Notes under the pieces: generated by a model | The model's input: the letters and a program-made list of their open reading frames with translations, nothing else | What the model was told of the DNA's origin: nothing | Database searches by the model: none | In this document: in pieces, positions 53,516-64,000 of the stretch | Layout of the letters: each line of letters starts with the position of its first letter | How positions within the stretch are numbered: the first letter of the stretch is position 1 | Position numbers and translations under genes: made by a program | Source of the DNA: Chara braunii | Taxonomy: Eukaryota > Streptophyta > Charophyceae > Charales > Characeae | NCBI GenBank assembly: GCA_003427395.1 | Contig: BFEA01000167.1 | Coordinates: forward strand, 751,052-815,051 | Direction of reading: 5' to 3' | DNA: 64,000 bases

Positions 53516-54072
53516 TAATTACAGAATTATTTGCACAAGCACAACAGCATTAGCACTGGCGTTCATCCCAAACGACTCACTCACATCACCACCATCTCTA
53601 TCACTCCATGGTTACAAATCCTCCATTTCACTTTGCTATCTAGACCTGGAGTGTATGGAGTGCCATAATCCCAAACTCCACAAGATCATTACCAGGAGCC
53701 CTACTGCTTAAAACACCCTAGAAGCCCCCATTTCTTCCATGTGCTCCGATGAGGCAGCCCGTGGGAATGACACCCACAGAAACAGTCGCTGAGCCTCCTC
53801 GCGAAGATATCGTGGCCAAAACTCCAAACATACATTTCCACCACAAACAACTTGTGTCCACCCACACCTCCCTTATGGAAAAGACAGCCCATGCTCTAAA
53901 GCAGGTATAAGTTTGTTTGTATAATAAACCAAACAGCAAAACATATACAGCACAAAAAACGAATAGCTCACTAGTACGAGCCCGATCCTAACCGCTCAAA
54001 TCTGCAAGGACGGAGAGCAAGCAAGACAGAATGTGTGTTTTTCTAAAAACCCCAAAATTCTCTCTCTCATTC
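53516..54072. other. Unrecognised spacer before element B
   Basis: No supported gene beyond the weak exon-like frame noted above. Confidence 0.35.
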
Positions 54073-54076
54073 CATC
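54073..54076. repeat. Element B target-site duplication (left), CATC
   Basis: CATC immediately precedes TGCGAGG of the 5' LTR and recurs at 62931-62934 after the 3' LTR. Confidence 0.75.
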
Positions 54077-55010
54077 TGCGAGGCACAAGCCCTCGATTTG
54101 CTTTACAAGGCCTATTTTTCGCTCAGTCGGCCGCCCTAAGTGAAGGCAGGCCCGACCGAGGCCCTCAGGTCATTTTGGGGTCGCTACGCAACTGGGGAAA
54201 TTTCAGGCAGTTGCGCAGCGCCAGTTGGTTGAAAGCGCCCAGGCCCAGGCTGCCTCGCATTGCATGTAACTGAGGCAGGCCCTGGGCCGGATACACAAAG
54301 TGGATCGAACAAAGGCTGAAGGCCGTTGGGTGCTGGTAACCACCACAGGCCCTGGGCCAGCTGACTTGGATTGAGGCTCAGCCTCCCTGGGCCTACCGGA
54401 AACTTCTGGGCCGGGGCCCAGTACAGCAGCACAGCACGCAGCAGCAGGCCACTTCGATATAGTGAAGGGCCTGCCTACGCATTGGAAATTCGGGCATTGG
54501 CTGCTTTGTGCGCAAGCGCTGCTGCGCTATCGCCTGCCAGGCTCACGCGCTCACGGGCGAGTTGGAAGGAGCAGGCAGCCAAAGCCGAGCTGCGCTGCTG
54601 TATGCTGGATGGGGCGCATGGTGGTCCTTGGGTGCAAGTGGCATCTGTGAGTTGGGGAACGAGGTTGTGAGTGATACGAGAGACATACCTGGTGCTTGAC
54701 GCGTGCGGCATTGGCCGAGGTCTGCTCGTACTTGGGAAGCTGTTGACGTCATCAGCGGCGTTCTAGTCTAGGCTAGATAGGATCTGTCATTCGTAGTCTG
54801 GGCGCCGAGCACCAGATAGGATATCAACATTGGTTCTTCGTTGATAATGATGACACTATTCCGGCATTGTAAATTATGAGCTTTTGGTGTGCTCTTATTT
54901 GGTGAAACTCATGATGCAATTCGGCTTTTGGTTCCAGGTCACGACTACCTGGTCTCATGTGTATAGTGCTGTTTGATTGCTGAAGTTCACTATCGCTCAC
55001 CTTCCTTGCA
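54077..55010 (+). repeat. Element B 5' LTR
   Basis: 934 bp from TGCGAGG to TTGCA, ending 3 bp before the PBS. Confidence 0.92.
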
Positions 55011-55013
55011 ATT

Positions 55014-55025
55014 TGGTATCAGAGC
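55014..55025 (+). other. Element B primer-binding site
   Basis: TGGTATCAGAGC, an exact match to the plant initiator tRNA-Met PBS. Confidence 0.92.
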
Positions 55026-55687
55026 TGTGGTTCGGTGCGCTAATCTGTCGCTTATCTTCTGCCTAATGCCGTACATGCACGCGGTGTGTGCGGTGAGCGA
55101 CCGTGCCCTGGACGCGTGTCTTGAGGAGGGCGGAGATAAGTAGGGGACCCAGGGAGATAAGTAGGGGACCCAGGTGGTGAGGGGTATCGTCAGGAAGGCT
55201 GTGTGGTGTGATTATTGGGTGTTCACAGTGTGATGAGAACTATCTGGTGTGTGATTGATGCTGAGGTGGAACGGTTGGGCAATGCTGGTTGTGCCGAAGC
55301 AGCGATTGGTCATCACAATCAACATCGGGTCATCTGGTGAGAATATCTGTCGTTAAGGGTAGCCATTTTAAGGTACGTTGCACCTAACCTTATCTACCCT
55401 CTTCGACACTTCTTACCGTGAGGATGTGTTCTATCTTGAGAGTCCTGTCATGTGAGGAGTCGTGTGCGCTCAACCTTGAGAGTCGTAAGCCTTCACGTGG
55501 AGCATCTGGAAGGAGAGGGCGGAGCTATCTGCAGGGCCCTGGACGAAGCACTGGGTCTCGGTCACCATGCCAACCCACCGGGAGTAGAGCACGCATCCTT
55601 TGCTGCTTCGCCCTTTGTCTGCTCGCTGCGCTGTAGACGGGTTCTGAAGGGCAGGCCAGCCCTAGGGGACAGACGAGACCGGGCGTC

Positions 55688-55696
55688 TATAAATAA
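55688..55696 (+). promoter_or_regulatory. TATA-box-like sequence in element B leader
   Basis: TATAAATAA, positionally equivalent to 7154-7168 in element A. Confidence 0.45.
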
Positions 55697-55719
55697 GCAC
55701 CGGCGGGATACCTTCCATT

Positions 55720-55804
55720 GGCTGTGATCGTCGTCCTGTTTGCGATGTTAAAGAATTCCTGAGGACTTTGGGGGCCGTCCATAAAAACGCCTCCCGATCA
55801 GCCA
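55720..55804 (+). promoter_or_regulatory. Conserved leader module (B copy)
   Basis: GGCTGTGATCGTCGTCCTGT, then GTTAAAGAATTCCTGAG, CCATAAAAACGCCTCC and GATCAGCCA. See the A and D copies. Confidence 0.6.
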
Positions 55805-56257
55805 TTCGGTCGGTGTAAGGCTCGCTGCACACGAGGATAAAAACTGTGCAGGGCTGGCCAGCTCAGCAGGACGCGGTGGGCCGTGTGCACACCTTCAGAC
55901 ACGCACGCTATCTGGATTGCTTAGGGACGTTGACGACAAGAGACATTCAAGAAGAATTGAGGGAGGGGTAGATTCCAGGTGACAAGTTCGGGCAAGATCC
56001 CATTCTGCAAACAACCACTAACATCTGACAGACAGCATTTGTTAGAACTGATTTCTGTTCCTTGTGCTTTCTGTTTGCGGACTAGTCAAAGTAAAATAGT
56101 TTTCGTTTGTAGGAATCTGACTTACCTGTTGAACCCGAATGGATAGTCTTTGACACAGCCACCAATTCATTATTTATTTATTTTTAGTCTGTCTGTGCGC
56201 TCTACTGCGGTAGGCATCTAGAGTGTCCTAGTGCAGATGTGTATAGTGCTGTAGCTT

Positions 56258-58321
56258 ATGAGTGACAGGGAGGTTCCACAACCGGATCTTGCGATCGGCT
56301 AGACGCCCGGTTGCCCACGCGGCCTTAGGACCAGAGGGTGACAGGTTACTGTTCCGCCAGCTTAGGGAGAGGCAGCAGCAGCAGAGGAGAGCTAGAGCAG
56401 CTGAGGCCAGCAGGGCGTTCGTAAGCGAAGCCGAAGCTTCAGCAGCCATGGCCACTTCTGCGCAGCAGAGTTCCCAGGCCAGCAGTTCAGGGACCGTAGG
56501 GTCAACGGTCGCGCAGACCCAGAGTCAGTCAACTGGCTTAATGGCCAGCCAGCCGTTAGTGATGACTCTCGAGGAGGTCGCCATACAGCGAGCTGCTGAT
56601 CGCGAGGCACAGCTACAGCAGGCCTTGGGAGAGATTAAGGCAGAAAAAGAAAGGATGATTAGAAGAAGAGCCAGGATGCAACGGAGGCAAGCGGACGTCA
56701 GTGAGTTAGAGGAGAAACCCCCTGCAAAGTTGGAGCATGATGTGAGGACCATACGATCGGTCTTGCTAAGTGTAGTAGAGATGCAAGATCACCAGATGCA
56801 GATCTTACACGACATCCAGCAGAGTCTGGTTGTGTTAGTCGGGCGAGTGCAGGCGGCACCATCACCGTCCGGGTCAGGTGCCTGGCCCGTTGTACATCCT
56901 CCTCCTTTTGTCCCACCGGTGACTGGGGTATCCCCATATACATCCCCAGCATCGGTTCAGACCGTTTCCCTAGGTATGCCTTTGACAGGCGGGTTCTTAG
57001 CAGGGCCTAGTTTGCAGGTTCCTGTACAGACAGCGTTCTCCCAACCTCCGTCTTATGTACAGTGTTCTCCCAACCTCCGTCTCAGGTTGTCATAAGTGGG
57101 CAGCCTGCCATCTCGCAGCCTGCACAGCCGCAGGGTACACAGCCCCGGCAGTCAGTGCAGCAGCCTGCACTACAAGGTCCACAGCCCGGAGTGATGCAGG
57201 GACCGGGACAAAGTCAGTGGGTATCAAATACGGCTATCGTCGCTCGGGCGAAGACCTCGACACTTGGTTGAGGGCAGTGCGAGTCTATGTTAAGTGTAAA
57301 CCTACCTTGCCACACGAGGAAGTGCTTGTGGCTGCATCCTACCTAGAGGGTAGTGCAGCAAGATGGTTGAGTGGTTTAGTGCAGCTCCAGGGGTACGGTT
57401 ATGACTTTTGCGCTTGGGCAGCCCACCAGAAACTGGAGGACTTTCTCGAGGTGGTGGAAGATAGGTGGCATGATCCTCAGGAGGCCCAAAAGGCCACTTA
57501 CGCGATCCTGACACTGCATACAAGGCAGTTTAAGTCAGTAAGGGAGGCCACTGACGCAGTAGAGCGTCTGATCTGTGTCCTTGGGGTGCGCTATGACACC
57601 CATCAAGATGGTGGAAGATAGGTGGCATGATCCTCAGAAGGCCCAAAAGGCCACTGACGCGATCCTGACACTTCATACAAGGCAGTTTAAGTTAGTAAGG
57701 GAGGCCACTGGCGCAGTAAAGCCTCTGATCTTTGTCCCTGGGGTGCGCTATGACCCCCAGGTATTACTCACCTCCTACCTGACATGCTTTCCCATGCTTC
57801 TCAGGAACCAGTTAACAGGTGAGGCCAACATCAATATGCACAACTTTTCCTCGTTTAGCAAGAAGGCCATAGACGTGGAAGCGAAGATAGGGCATGGCAA
57901 ACACCCACGACGGATGGTAGGAAAAAGACACTGCCTCCCAGCTGGAAAGCGAAGGGCCGCATTATGTTCGTCGACAACGATGGTTCAACCATCGAGTTGG
58001 ACGACGAGTTCCAGGCGGGAGAAGGTTCAGAGGCAAGTAGTGTAGAGGCTTCAAGGGGTGTAGTAGTCGCTGTCGTAGCTCAAAAAGGAAAGGTGACAGG
58101 TAGACGCCATGGAGGATCCCTGTCAAGGAGTCAAGTTGACCCCAATGCTCCTCTATGGGAGAAAGCAGGTCTCACAGAAGACGCGTGGAGAGACAGGTAC
58201 ACTTGACAGTCCTGTATTCATTGTGGTCAATATGGCCATAACCAATTCAAGTGCCGCAATAAGAAGGTGACAAAGAAGATCCCGCCTACGATGGGGCAGG
58301 CGTTGGGATCCTCCACTCCCG
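56258..58321 (+). pseudogene. Element B gag
   Basis: The original ATG is at 56258 (MSDREVPQPD), but an 8-bp deletion relative to A at ~56284 puts it out of frame. The main open frame is 56262-57095 (RQLRERQQQQRRARAAEASR; AEKERMIRRRARMQRRQA; RTIRSVLLSVVEMQDHQM), a coiled-coil N-terminus with a Pro-rich spacer. The capsid is in 57055-57621 (DLDTWLRAVRVYVKC; GSAARWLSGLVQLQGYG). A 157-bp tandem duplication then shifts the frame, and 57575-58045 repeats EDRWHDPQKAQKATD and continues through NQLTGEANINMHNF. The CCHC knuckle (CIHCGQYGHNQFKC, 58213-58254) survives but follows an in-frame TGA at 58204-58206. Confidence 0.88.
57454..57767 (+). repeat. 157-bp tandem duplication inside element B gag
   Basis: GTGGAAGATAGGTGGCATGA begins at 57454 and again at 57611. 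157 bp is not a multiple of three, so it disrupts the frame. Confidence 0.9.
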
Positions 58322-59108
58322 TTGGTAGCAATGTGGCTATCTGTTATGGCACTGCACAGGAAACACGTCGATCGAGATCGAATAATAGTTGTTCCTGCTA
58401 GGGTCGAGGTGGTGGACACACCCTCACCATCTCGAGAGATGGCCCAAGCTACTGACTCCATCGTCGTCCCGCAAACACGTTTAGACCCATCGAACCTCTG
58501 TTCGATGAATATGTTTGAATCCTTAAGAGGAGCTAGAGGAGGAGTGGTCTAGATCAGACCCACTAGCTTCTTGGACGGCATTGGCCAAAGCCCCTAAGGG
58601 TGAGATGTCTGTCAGCGAGGTAGTCATCGGCGGTCGCAAGGCCGGGGCCTATTATTACACTTGCTCAACTAGGAACTTCATCAGTCCCGTGTGCGTTGGG
58701 AGGCTGCGTTTACAGGGGCAAGTGCAACGCCTGAGTCGACCTGTGGAGTCGACCTGTGCCAACAAACAGCACATGGTAGTCAACGACTACCTCGAAGATG
58801 TTGAGTGTTGTTTCCCATACGGGGGAGGGGAATAGAGACATCGCGTCTCGTTCCTAGTGAGCGATGATCTCCCTATGGATATCCTCTTAGGTATGTACTA
58901 CCTCTCCGTTGCGCAGCCCCGGTTTGACTCGGACCGAAAAGTGGTCAAACACACTTTGCCAGGTGGAGGGACCGCTAGATTACGTAAGTTCAAAGCTAGT
59001 AGTCTGATTGAGTCCCACGTCGCGTTTTATAATTATTATAAGCAAAACCCGGAGGAGGGTATGTATCTAGTTTACGTCTCTTCAACAGGCGAACTGGTGA
59101 AAATGTAG
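58322..59108 (+). pseudogene. Element B protease and linker
   Basis: 58581-58835 carries AGAYYYTCSTRNFISPVCVG: the active-site Asp codon is TAC (58656-58658), and Cys replaces the usual Gly as in element A. The frame continues to VVNDYLEDVECCFPY, then after a stop 58857-59108 has MDILLGMYYLSVAQPRFDSD and the linker LVYVSSTGELVKM, ending in TAG. The protease would be catalytically dead. Confidence 0.85.
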
Positions 59109-60060
59109 TCGGAGATAGAGGGAGTAGTTGCCAAGTACCCTGATCTATTTGAAGAGCCTAGAGGGGTTGTTGAGAGGGAGGTCGTCCACATGATAGAAAT
59201 TATCCCAGGGTCTAGCATCCCAAAGGGTCAGATCTATCGGATGTCTCCAGGCGAGCTTGATGAGCTTCGCCGGCAACTCAAGGAACTCGTAGAAAAGGGT
59301 TGGATCCGACCGAGTGTTTCTCCTTATGGGTCTCCAGTCCTATTCGTATCGAAAAAGGAACACTTAGGATGTCCATTGACTATAGGAGCCTCAATGTCAT
59401 CACTGTCAACAACAGAGAGCCCCTACCGCACATCGACGATTTGCTAGGTAGAGTGCATGGGTGTCAGTACTTCACTAAGATAAGTCATAAGTCCGGGCCC
59501 TGTCAGATTGCAATCCGGCCCGAGGATCAACACAAAACCACATTTCAAACCGGGTACGGTCCGTACGAGTTTGTGGTGATGCCTTTCGGCCTTTGCAATG
59601 CTCCTAGCACCTTTCTGCACGCTATGAATCGGATATTTCATGACTACTTGGATAAGTTTGTCATCGTGGACCTTGATGACATACTTCTTTTTAGTAAGAC
59701 TGATGAGGAGCACGTTGCGCACTTGGACAAAGTCCTTAGTCTTCTTCGACAACACAATTTCAAGATCAACGGTGAGAAGTGCGAGTTTGGCCGCACCCGT
59801 GTCTTGTACTTGGGTCATGAGATTTCCGCGGAGGGAGATGACGCGAAGGTGGCCAGCATTCGGGACTGGCCGCGTCCTCAGTCTGTGACTGAGATGAGGT
59901 CCTTCTTAGGGATGACAGGCTACTACCGCAATTTTGTTCAGAATTACAACATAGTGGCCGCCCCTTTGACGGACCTGACTCGCCTTGACACCCCATGGGA
60001 ATGGACTTGTAGGTATGAGGCTACTTTCAGACAACTGAAGCATGCGTTGACACGCCATAA
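59109..60060 (+). pseudogene. Element B reverse transcriptase
   Basis: The linker EGVVAKYPDLFEEP equivalent is at 59118-59160. 59190-59447 has [20 protein letters not shown] and [16 protein letters not shown] frameshift leads to 59300-60295 with [80 protein letters not shown] and SVTEMRSFLGMTGYYRNF. The catalytic YxDD is DLDD (59669-59680). The first palm Asp (IDLKSGY in A) is Ser-His here (ISHKSGP), removing a metal ligand. The rest of the fold reads cleanly in one long frame, which makes this the best RT in the window structurally. Confidence 0.9.
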
Positions 60061-60530
60061 GGTCTTGAAACTTCCTGATCCTGACAAACCTTTCGTAGTA
60101 ACCACGAATGCTAGCCAACATGGCATAGGCGCCGTACTTGCGCAGCAGGAGGGGAAGAAGTTGTGGCTGGTAGAGTACATATCCAAAAAGATGCCCTCTC
60201 AGAAGTTAGCTATGCGATCTACAAGGCGCTCACCCATTGGAGGCACTATCTCCTTGCGAGGTTCTTCTACGTCAGGACTGATCACCAGACCCTGAAGTGG
60301 ATGAGAACCCAGCCTGTGCTCTCCGACGCTCTGAAGCGTTGGATTGAAGTCATAGAGCAGTATGACTTCAAGCCCCAATACATCAAGGGATGCGCTGTCG
60401 CGTAGACCATATTTCTCTGGTGCACTGATCACTGAGTTTGGGCTTGCGGACGATGTTACTCGCTCTATGGTGGAAGCCTATCGCAAGGAACGGATTATGT
60501 CGGAGATCATACGCAGACTCGAGGCGAAGG
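60061..60530 (+). pseudogene. Element B RNase H
   Basis: KVLKLPDPDKPFVVTTNASQ: the catalytic Asp of the DAS motif is Asn (AAT 60107-60109). A ~27-bp deletion after MPSQKLA removes the stretch that in A encodes STYEKELY, including the catalytic Glu. LKWMRTQPVLSDALKRW is intact. The end is frameshifted (GCAVA stop; DALSRRPYFSGALITEFGL in 60362-60643). Two independent active-site losses. Confidence 0.88.
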
Positions 60531-61790
60531 ACAAAGTGACTTCTGTCGAGTTTGAGTTGGTCAACGGACTGCTGTTCCTTGAGAAGGCAGGGAATAAACG
60601 TATGTGTGTGCCACATAGGGAGTTTTTGCGTAGTTTGTTTTAGGAGTGTCATCATTCCACCGGACATTTTAGTTTCAAGAAGACTGCAGCCAATTTGTTG
60701 CAGCGGTTCTGGTAGCCCACGATAATGAGAGATGCGAAGCCGTACGTGGAAACTTGCCAGGTCTGTCAGAGGGACAAGCAACGTACACAGGCTCCTCTTG
60801 GGCTTTTGAAGCCCCTTCCGATTCCAGAAAGGCCTGGCGAAAGCATGTCCATCGACTTCATGGGTACGCTGGTCACCAGCAAGAGTGGTATGTGGTACGT
60901 CTATGCCATCGTGGATAGATTTAGTAAGTACGCCAGGTTAGTCACAATGCCTGCAACAGCTAAGACCGAATACGTAATTAAGTTGTTCAAAGAGAACTGG
61001 ATTAGAGATTTTGGATTGCCAAAATCTATAGTCAGTGACCGTGATGTGCGATTCATAAGTGAATTGTGGAAATCCGCATCTGCAGAACAGGGAACACAGC
61101 TGCAGATGACATCAGGAAACCATCCCGAAGCGAACGGACAAGCAGAACAGTTGAACCGCGCTGTACAACACCTGCTGAGGCATTACATCAAGCCAAATCA
61201 TGTAGACTTGGATGAGAAACTTGCTCTCATTGCCAGCCAGTACAACAACGCGGTGCACAGCGCAACGGGCGTGAGCCCGAATAGTCTGCTATTAACCTTT
61301 AAGCCTAGACTGCCCTTGCATTTCTTACTACCTGAGAACCAGCCCTCTGTTGCGCACCAAGGACCTTAGAGTTTGCTTATTGATATGAGCAGTTGATGCA
61401 GCAGGCTGTTGAACTGATGCACAAGGCACAGGCAACGATGATAGAGTCTGAGAACAAACACCGCTACCCATCCACATTTCAAGTAGGAGAGAGAGAGTCT
61501 GGGTCAAGTCCTCAAAACTGGGACAGGAGCACGGGATCTCCCGCAAGCTCATGCCACAGTACTTTGGACCATGGAAGATCCTAGATGTTGTTGGGGATGA
61601 ACCGGATGGGCCGTCTTATGTTATTCGCATCCCTGGTCACTTACGTACGTACCCTGTTTTTCACGCCTCTAAGCTTGCACGGTTCGGACAGACTGATCAG
61701 TTTCCCTCTCGTCGCTCTATGCTGCCCCCAACCATGGACGCAGAGGTTGACATCAACGACATCGTTTATCACAAGGAGATACCAATTCCA
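60531..61790 (+). pseudogene. Element B integrase (core intact)
   Basis: 60362-60643 ends in the zinc-domain lead-in; a stop at 60641-60643 splits SLF from ECHHSTGHFSFKKT, and another stop lies before the second Cys pair. 60725-61369 is a continuous frame with CQVCQRDKQRTQAPLGLL, then the rve core: D in MSIDFMG, D in VSDRDVRF, E in GNHPEANGQAEQLNR. After a stop at 61367-61369 (with an extra PSVAHQGP segment relative to A), 61393-61584 has ELMHKAQATMIESENKHR. 61551-61793 is the SH3-like C-domain (MPQYFGPWKILDVVGDE; YPVFHASKLARF). The catalytic core is the only domain of element B without visible damage. Confidence 0.9.
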
Positions 61791-61976
61791 TGACCAACAG
61801 GCAGAGGACGTCCTCCGAAACTAAAGTTGTAGGACAAAGTTCGGTTCAGACATCACACGGATCCAAAGGAGGATCGATGGTTCACCAGGGAGGAACTAAT
61901 GCAGACTGCTCCGCATGTTGTCACCCAATATGAAAAGTCTCTGCAGAAGGGAAAGCGCCAGATCATTGAAGACTAA
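61791..61976 (+). pseudogene. Element B chromodomain-like tail
   Basis: In shifted frames, RGRPPKLKL-like, VRFRHHTDPKEDRWFTREEL and MQTAPHVVTQYEKSL are readable, ending IIED and TAA at 61974-61976. It matches the tail of element A at 628-825. Confidence 0.7.
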
Positions 61977-61999
61977 ACTAATCAGAGGACTATCGAAGT

Positions 62000-62012
62000 A
62001 TGGAGGAGGGAA
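62000..62012 (+). other. Element B polypurine tract
   Basis: ATGGAGGAGGGAA directly precedes the 3' LTR. Confidence 0.85.
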
Positions 62013-62930
62013 TGCGAGGCACAAGCGCTCGATTTGCTTTACAGTGCCTATTTTTCGCTCAGTCGGTCGCCCTATGTCAAGCTAGGCCCGACCGAGGCCC
62101 TCAGGCCATTTTGTGGTCACTACGCAACTGGGGAAATTTCCGGCAATTGTGCAGCGTCAGTTGGTTGAAAGCGCCCAGGCCCAGACTGCCTCGCATTGCA
62201 TGTAACTGAGGCAGGCCCTGGGCCGGATACACAAAGTGGATCGAACAAAGGCTAAAGGCAGTTGGGTGCTGGTAACCACCACAGGTAGTTGGCCTGTTGA
62301 CTTGGATTGAGGCTCAGCCTCCCTGGGCCTACCGGAAGCTTCTGGGTCGGGGCCAAGTACCGCAGCACAGCACGCAGCAGCAGGCCACTTCGATATAGGG
62401 AAGGGCCTGCCTACGCATTGGACATTCGGGCACTGGCTGCTTTGTGCACAAGCGCTACTGCGCTATCGCGTGCCAGGCTCACGCGCTCACGGGCGAGCTG
62501 GAAGCAGCAGGCAGCCATAGCCGAGTTGCGCTGTTGTATGTTGGATGGGGCGCATGGCGGTCCTTGGGTGCTAGTGGCATCTGTGAGTTGGGGAAGGAGG
62601 TTGTGAGTGAAACGAGAGACATACCTGGTGCTTGACGCGTGCCGCATTGGCCGAGGTAAGTTGTTGACGTCATCAACGACGTTGTAGTCTAGGCTAGATA
62701 GGATCTGTCATTCGTAGTCTGGGCGTCGAGCGCTAGATAGTATATCAACATTGGTTCTTCGTTGATGATGATGAGACTATTCCAGCATTGTCAATTATGA
62801 GCTTTTGGTGTGCTCTTATTTGGTGAAACTCGTGATGGAATTCTACTTTTGGTTCGGGTCACGACAATCTAGTCTCATGCGCATAATGTTGTTTGATTGC
62901 TGAAGTTCGCTATTGCTCACCTTCTTTGTA
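62013..62930 (+). repeat. Element B 3' LTR
   Basis: Starts TGCGAGGCACAAG, ends CTTTGTA where the 5' copy ends CCTTGCA. It is followed by the CATC duplication. Confidence 0.9.
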
Positions 62931-63112
62931 CATCCACGAATCATCATAAACCATCCATAAAACAAAGAAATAGTACGTGTGTGTGTAACTGTGTAAGTGT
63001 GTGTGAGTGTATGTGTGTTGTGTGTTGTGTGTGTTGTGTGTGTTGTGTCTGTTGTATTGTGTGTGCTTGTGTGTGTGTCTGTGTGTGGGTGGGTGGGTGG
63101 TTTTTCTTTGTT
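62931..63112. repeat. Right flank of element B and (GT)n array
   Basis: 62931-62934 is the right CATC duplication. 62935-62966 continues the target paralogue of 53155-53197. 62973-63100 is imperfect (GT)n. Confidence 0.85.
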
Positions 63113-64000
63113 CCTAATCTGGACTTTCAAACAACGATTGTCTATATTTCTGACAACAAATGCATAAGAATTCTTCCCCTGAGATGTCATTTGCTCTCGT
63201 TGGAGAGCTAGATCCCGAAATTGCCTATAATTATATTCGTCGGACTTGGACTCTTCCACGAGTTGTCCACGGATGGGTCGGGCAGAGCACGGGAATAGAT
63301 GTAAAAGACTTGGTTGTCTTGCGCGTTCAGTCCAGGAACCTGCAGCAACCGATCAACTTCCCTAGACAGCGATTCCATAGAGGTCCAATGTTTCTGACCA
63401 ATTGTGGTGAGCTGGTCAAAGGCCTTGTCGGTCGTCGTTTTGTCCAAAAACCGTTCCTTGATCTTACCAAGGAACTGCTTGAGGTTCAAGGTTCCAGCCC
63501 ACTCCCCAATGTCATCGAACCCCGCTGCATTGGCTTCGGCAAGAACCCATTCTTTTGCTTCCCCCCCAAGACATGAAGTGGAGAAAGCATTTTAGACTCG
63601 GGTTCAACAGGGGTCGTCCCGCAGTACGTCTAAATTTCAGCAAACCACAACAATAAATTTTCATCTTTTTTGTTGCCGAACATGAAAGGCAATTTCATTT
63701 TTACCTTCTGCTTCTTTTTCGGTTTCTCAGGTTGTGTGGTGTGGTCCTTTTTCCCATTTGGAGACTTTGGCGGACTCGAAGGTTCTCCTTTCTTTTCTTC
63801 CGGTTTCTTCTGTTCCGGTTTATGAATTTCTACTTTAAGAGACTTCATTGCGTCTCCCATTAGTTTCTCTGGCTTTCCATTTTTCTCTTCTTTGTCCTTT
63901 TCTGTCACCTGTTTCTTTCCCTTGACCAGATTCGTGATTGTATGTAATCCCACAGCCATATCATCAATCCGTGCAACAGTCTGGTCAATCTTCATCTCAA
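63113..64000 (-). pseudogene. Gag fragment of another gypsy-type element (F), running off the window
   Basis: On minus, the frame at 63630-63995 (MKIDQTVARIDDMAVGLHTI, then Lys/Pro/Glu-rich linker KKPEEKKGEPSSPPKSPNGK) ends MKLPFMFGNKKDENLLLWFA and a stop. This is the opening of a retrotransposon capsid domain. A different frame at 63208-63489 continues with LNLKQFLGKIKERFLDKTTT, DKAFDQLTTIGQKHWTSMES and FYIYSRALPDPSV, typical of the Retrotrans_gag fold. One stop and at least one frameshift separate them. The fragment ends near 63113 next to the (GT)n array, and upstream sequence lies outside the window. Confidence 0.75.

Larger units (their letters stand above)
55026..56257 (+). other. Element B untranslated leader
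   Basis: 1.23 kb without a supported frame. GGGACCCAGG-type 20-bp duplication (AGATAAGTAGGGGACCCAGG, twice at ~55133-55172), TATA at 55688-55696, conserved module at 55720-55804. Confidence 0.7.
54077..62930 (+). mobile_element. Element B: full-length Ty3/gypsy chromodomain LTR retrotransposon, inactive
   Basis: Two LTRs (54077-55010, 62013-62930), PBS, leader, gag, protease, RT, RNase H, integrase, chromodomain-like tail and polypurine tract are all in order on plus. A 4-bp direct duplication CATC flanks it. It is a homologue of element A in opposite orientation, about 45 kb apart. Multiple stops and indels, plus losses of catalytic residues in protease, RT and RNase H, make it inactive. 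Its two LTRs differ visibly at several percent of positions, which suggests an old insertion (my estimate from about 200 bp, not a computed value). Confidence 0.93.

Noticed and set aside
54371-54670. 99-codon plus frame in element B LTR
   Set aside because: LTR sequence. Frames in the two LTRs are similar only because the DNA is; no domain.

Overview
This window is eukaryotic nuclear DNA made almost entirely of transposable elements and simple repeats. I see no complete, intact host gene. Several things point to a large, repeat-rich green-plant-lineage genome: LTR retrotransposons whose primer-binding sites match the 3' end of plant initiator tRNA-Met (TGGTATCAGAGC type), two mitochondrial-plant-like tRNA-Cys sequences, BED/DUF659/hAT transposase remnants, and very long microsatellites. 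The gag and pol style reminds me of the charophyte alga Chara braunii. That is recollection and inference, not a search result.

Layout: 1-8753 holds element A, a minus-strand Ty3/gypsy chromodomain retrotransposon whose 3' LTR is cut by the window edge. 8.9-13.4 kb is triplet, tetranucleotide and poly-G repeat, with a solo LTR (11323-12657) inserted in a TTGA array beside a near-perfect palindrome. 13.7-18.1 kb is a decayed plus-strand hAT-type transposase with a long tail. 19.2-20.3 kb holds a Cys/His-rich RING-like remnant and a GC-rich insert. 20.6-24.2 kb is a second, minus-strand hAT-type transposase with an acidic, AT-hook tail. 24.2-27.2 kb is GGAT/GAA minisatellite DNA. 27.2-29.2 kb has a GC-rich hairpin, two tRNA-Cys-like sequences and a second RING-like remnant. 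29.5-34.5 kb is dominated by GA/CT/CA microsatellites and ends in a 56-N gap. 35.6-38.2 kb is the leader and gag start of another LTR element (D), interrupted at 38249 by element C (LTR, PBS, gag, protease; 38249-about 44.1 kb). 44-49.6 kb is mostly unrecognised DNA with tRNA-promoter-like boxes. 49.6-52.1 kb is a scrambled gypsy element E, with protease, RT, RNase H and the integrase N-terminus on plus and an integrase C-terminus on minus. 54077-62930 is element B, a plus-strand relative of A, complete from LTR to LTR with a 4-bp target-site duplication. 63.2-64.0 kb is a minus-strand gag fragment running off the window.

How the parts relate: the coding parts belong to selfish elements and act as gag-protease-RT-RNase H-integrase polyproteins or as cut-and-paste transposases. 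Essentially all are broken by stops, frameshifts, internal duplications or loss of catalytic residues. The most informative observations are structural. A ~75-85 bp leader module is shared by elements A, B and D. Element D's leader carries a dense TTGACC (W-box core) cluster. Element B has a related unoccupied target sequence elsewhere in the window. The solo LTR has a clean TSD inside a satellite. The two hAT-type transposases both carry long charged C-terminal tails. I cannot point to a convincing new cellular system; the findings below are ranked accordingly.
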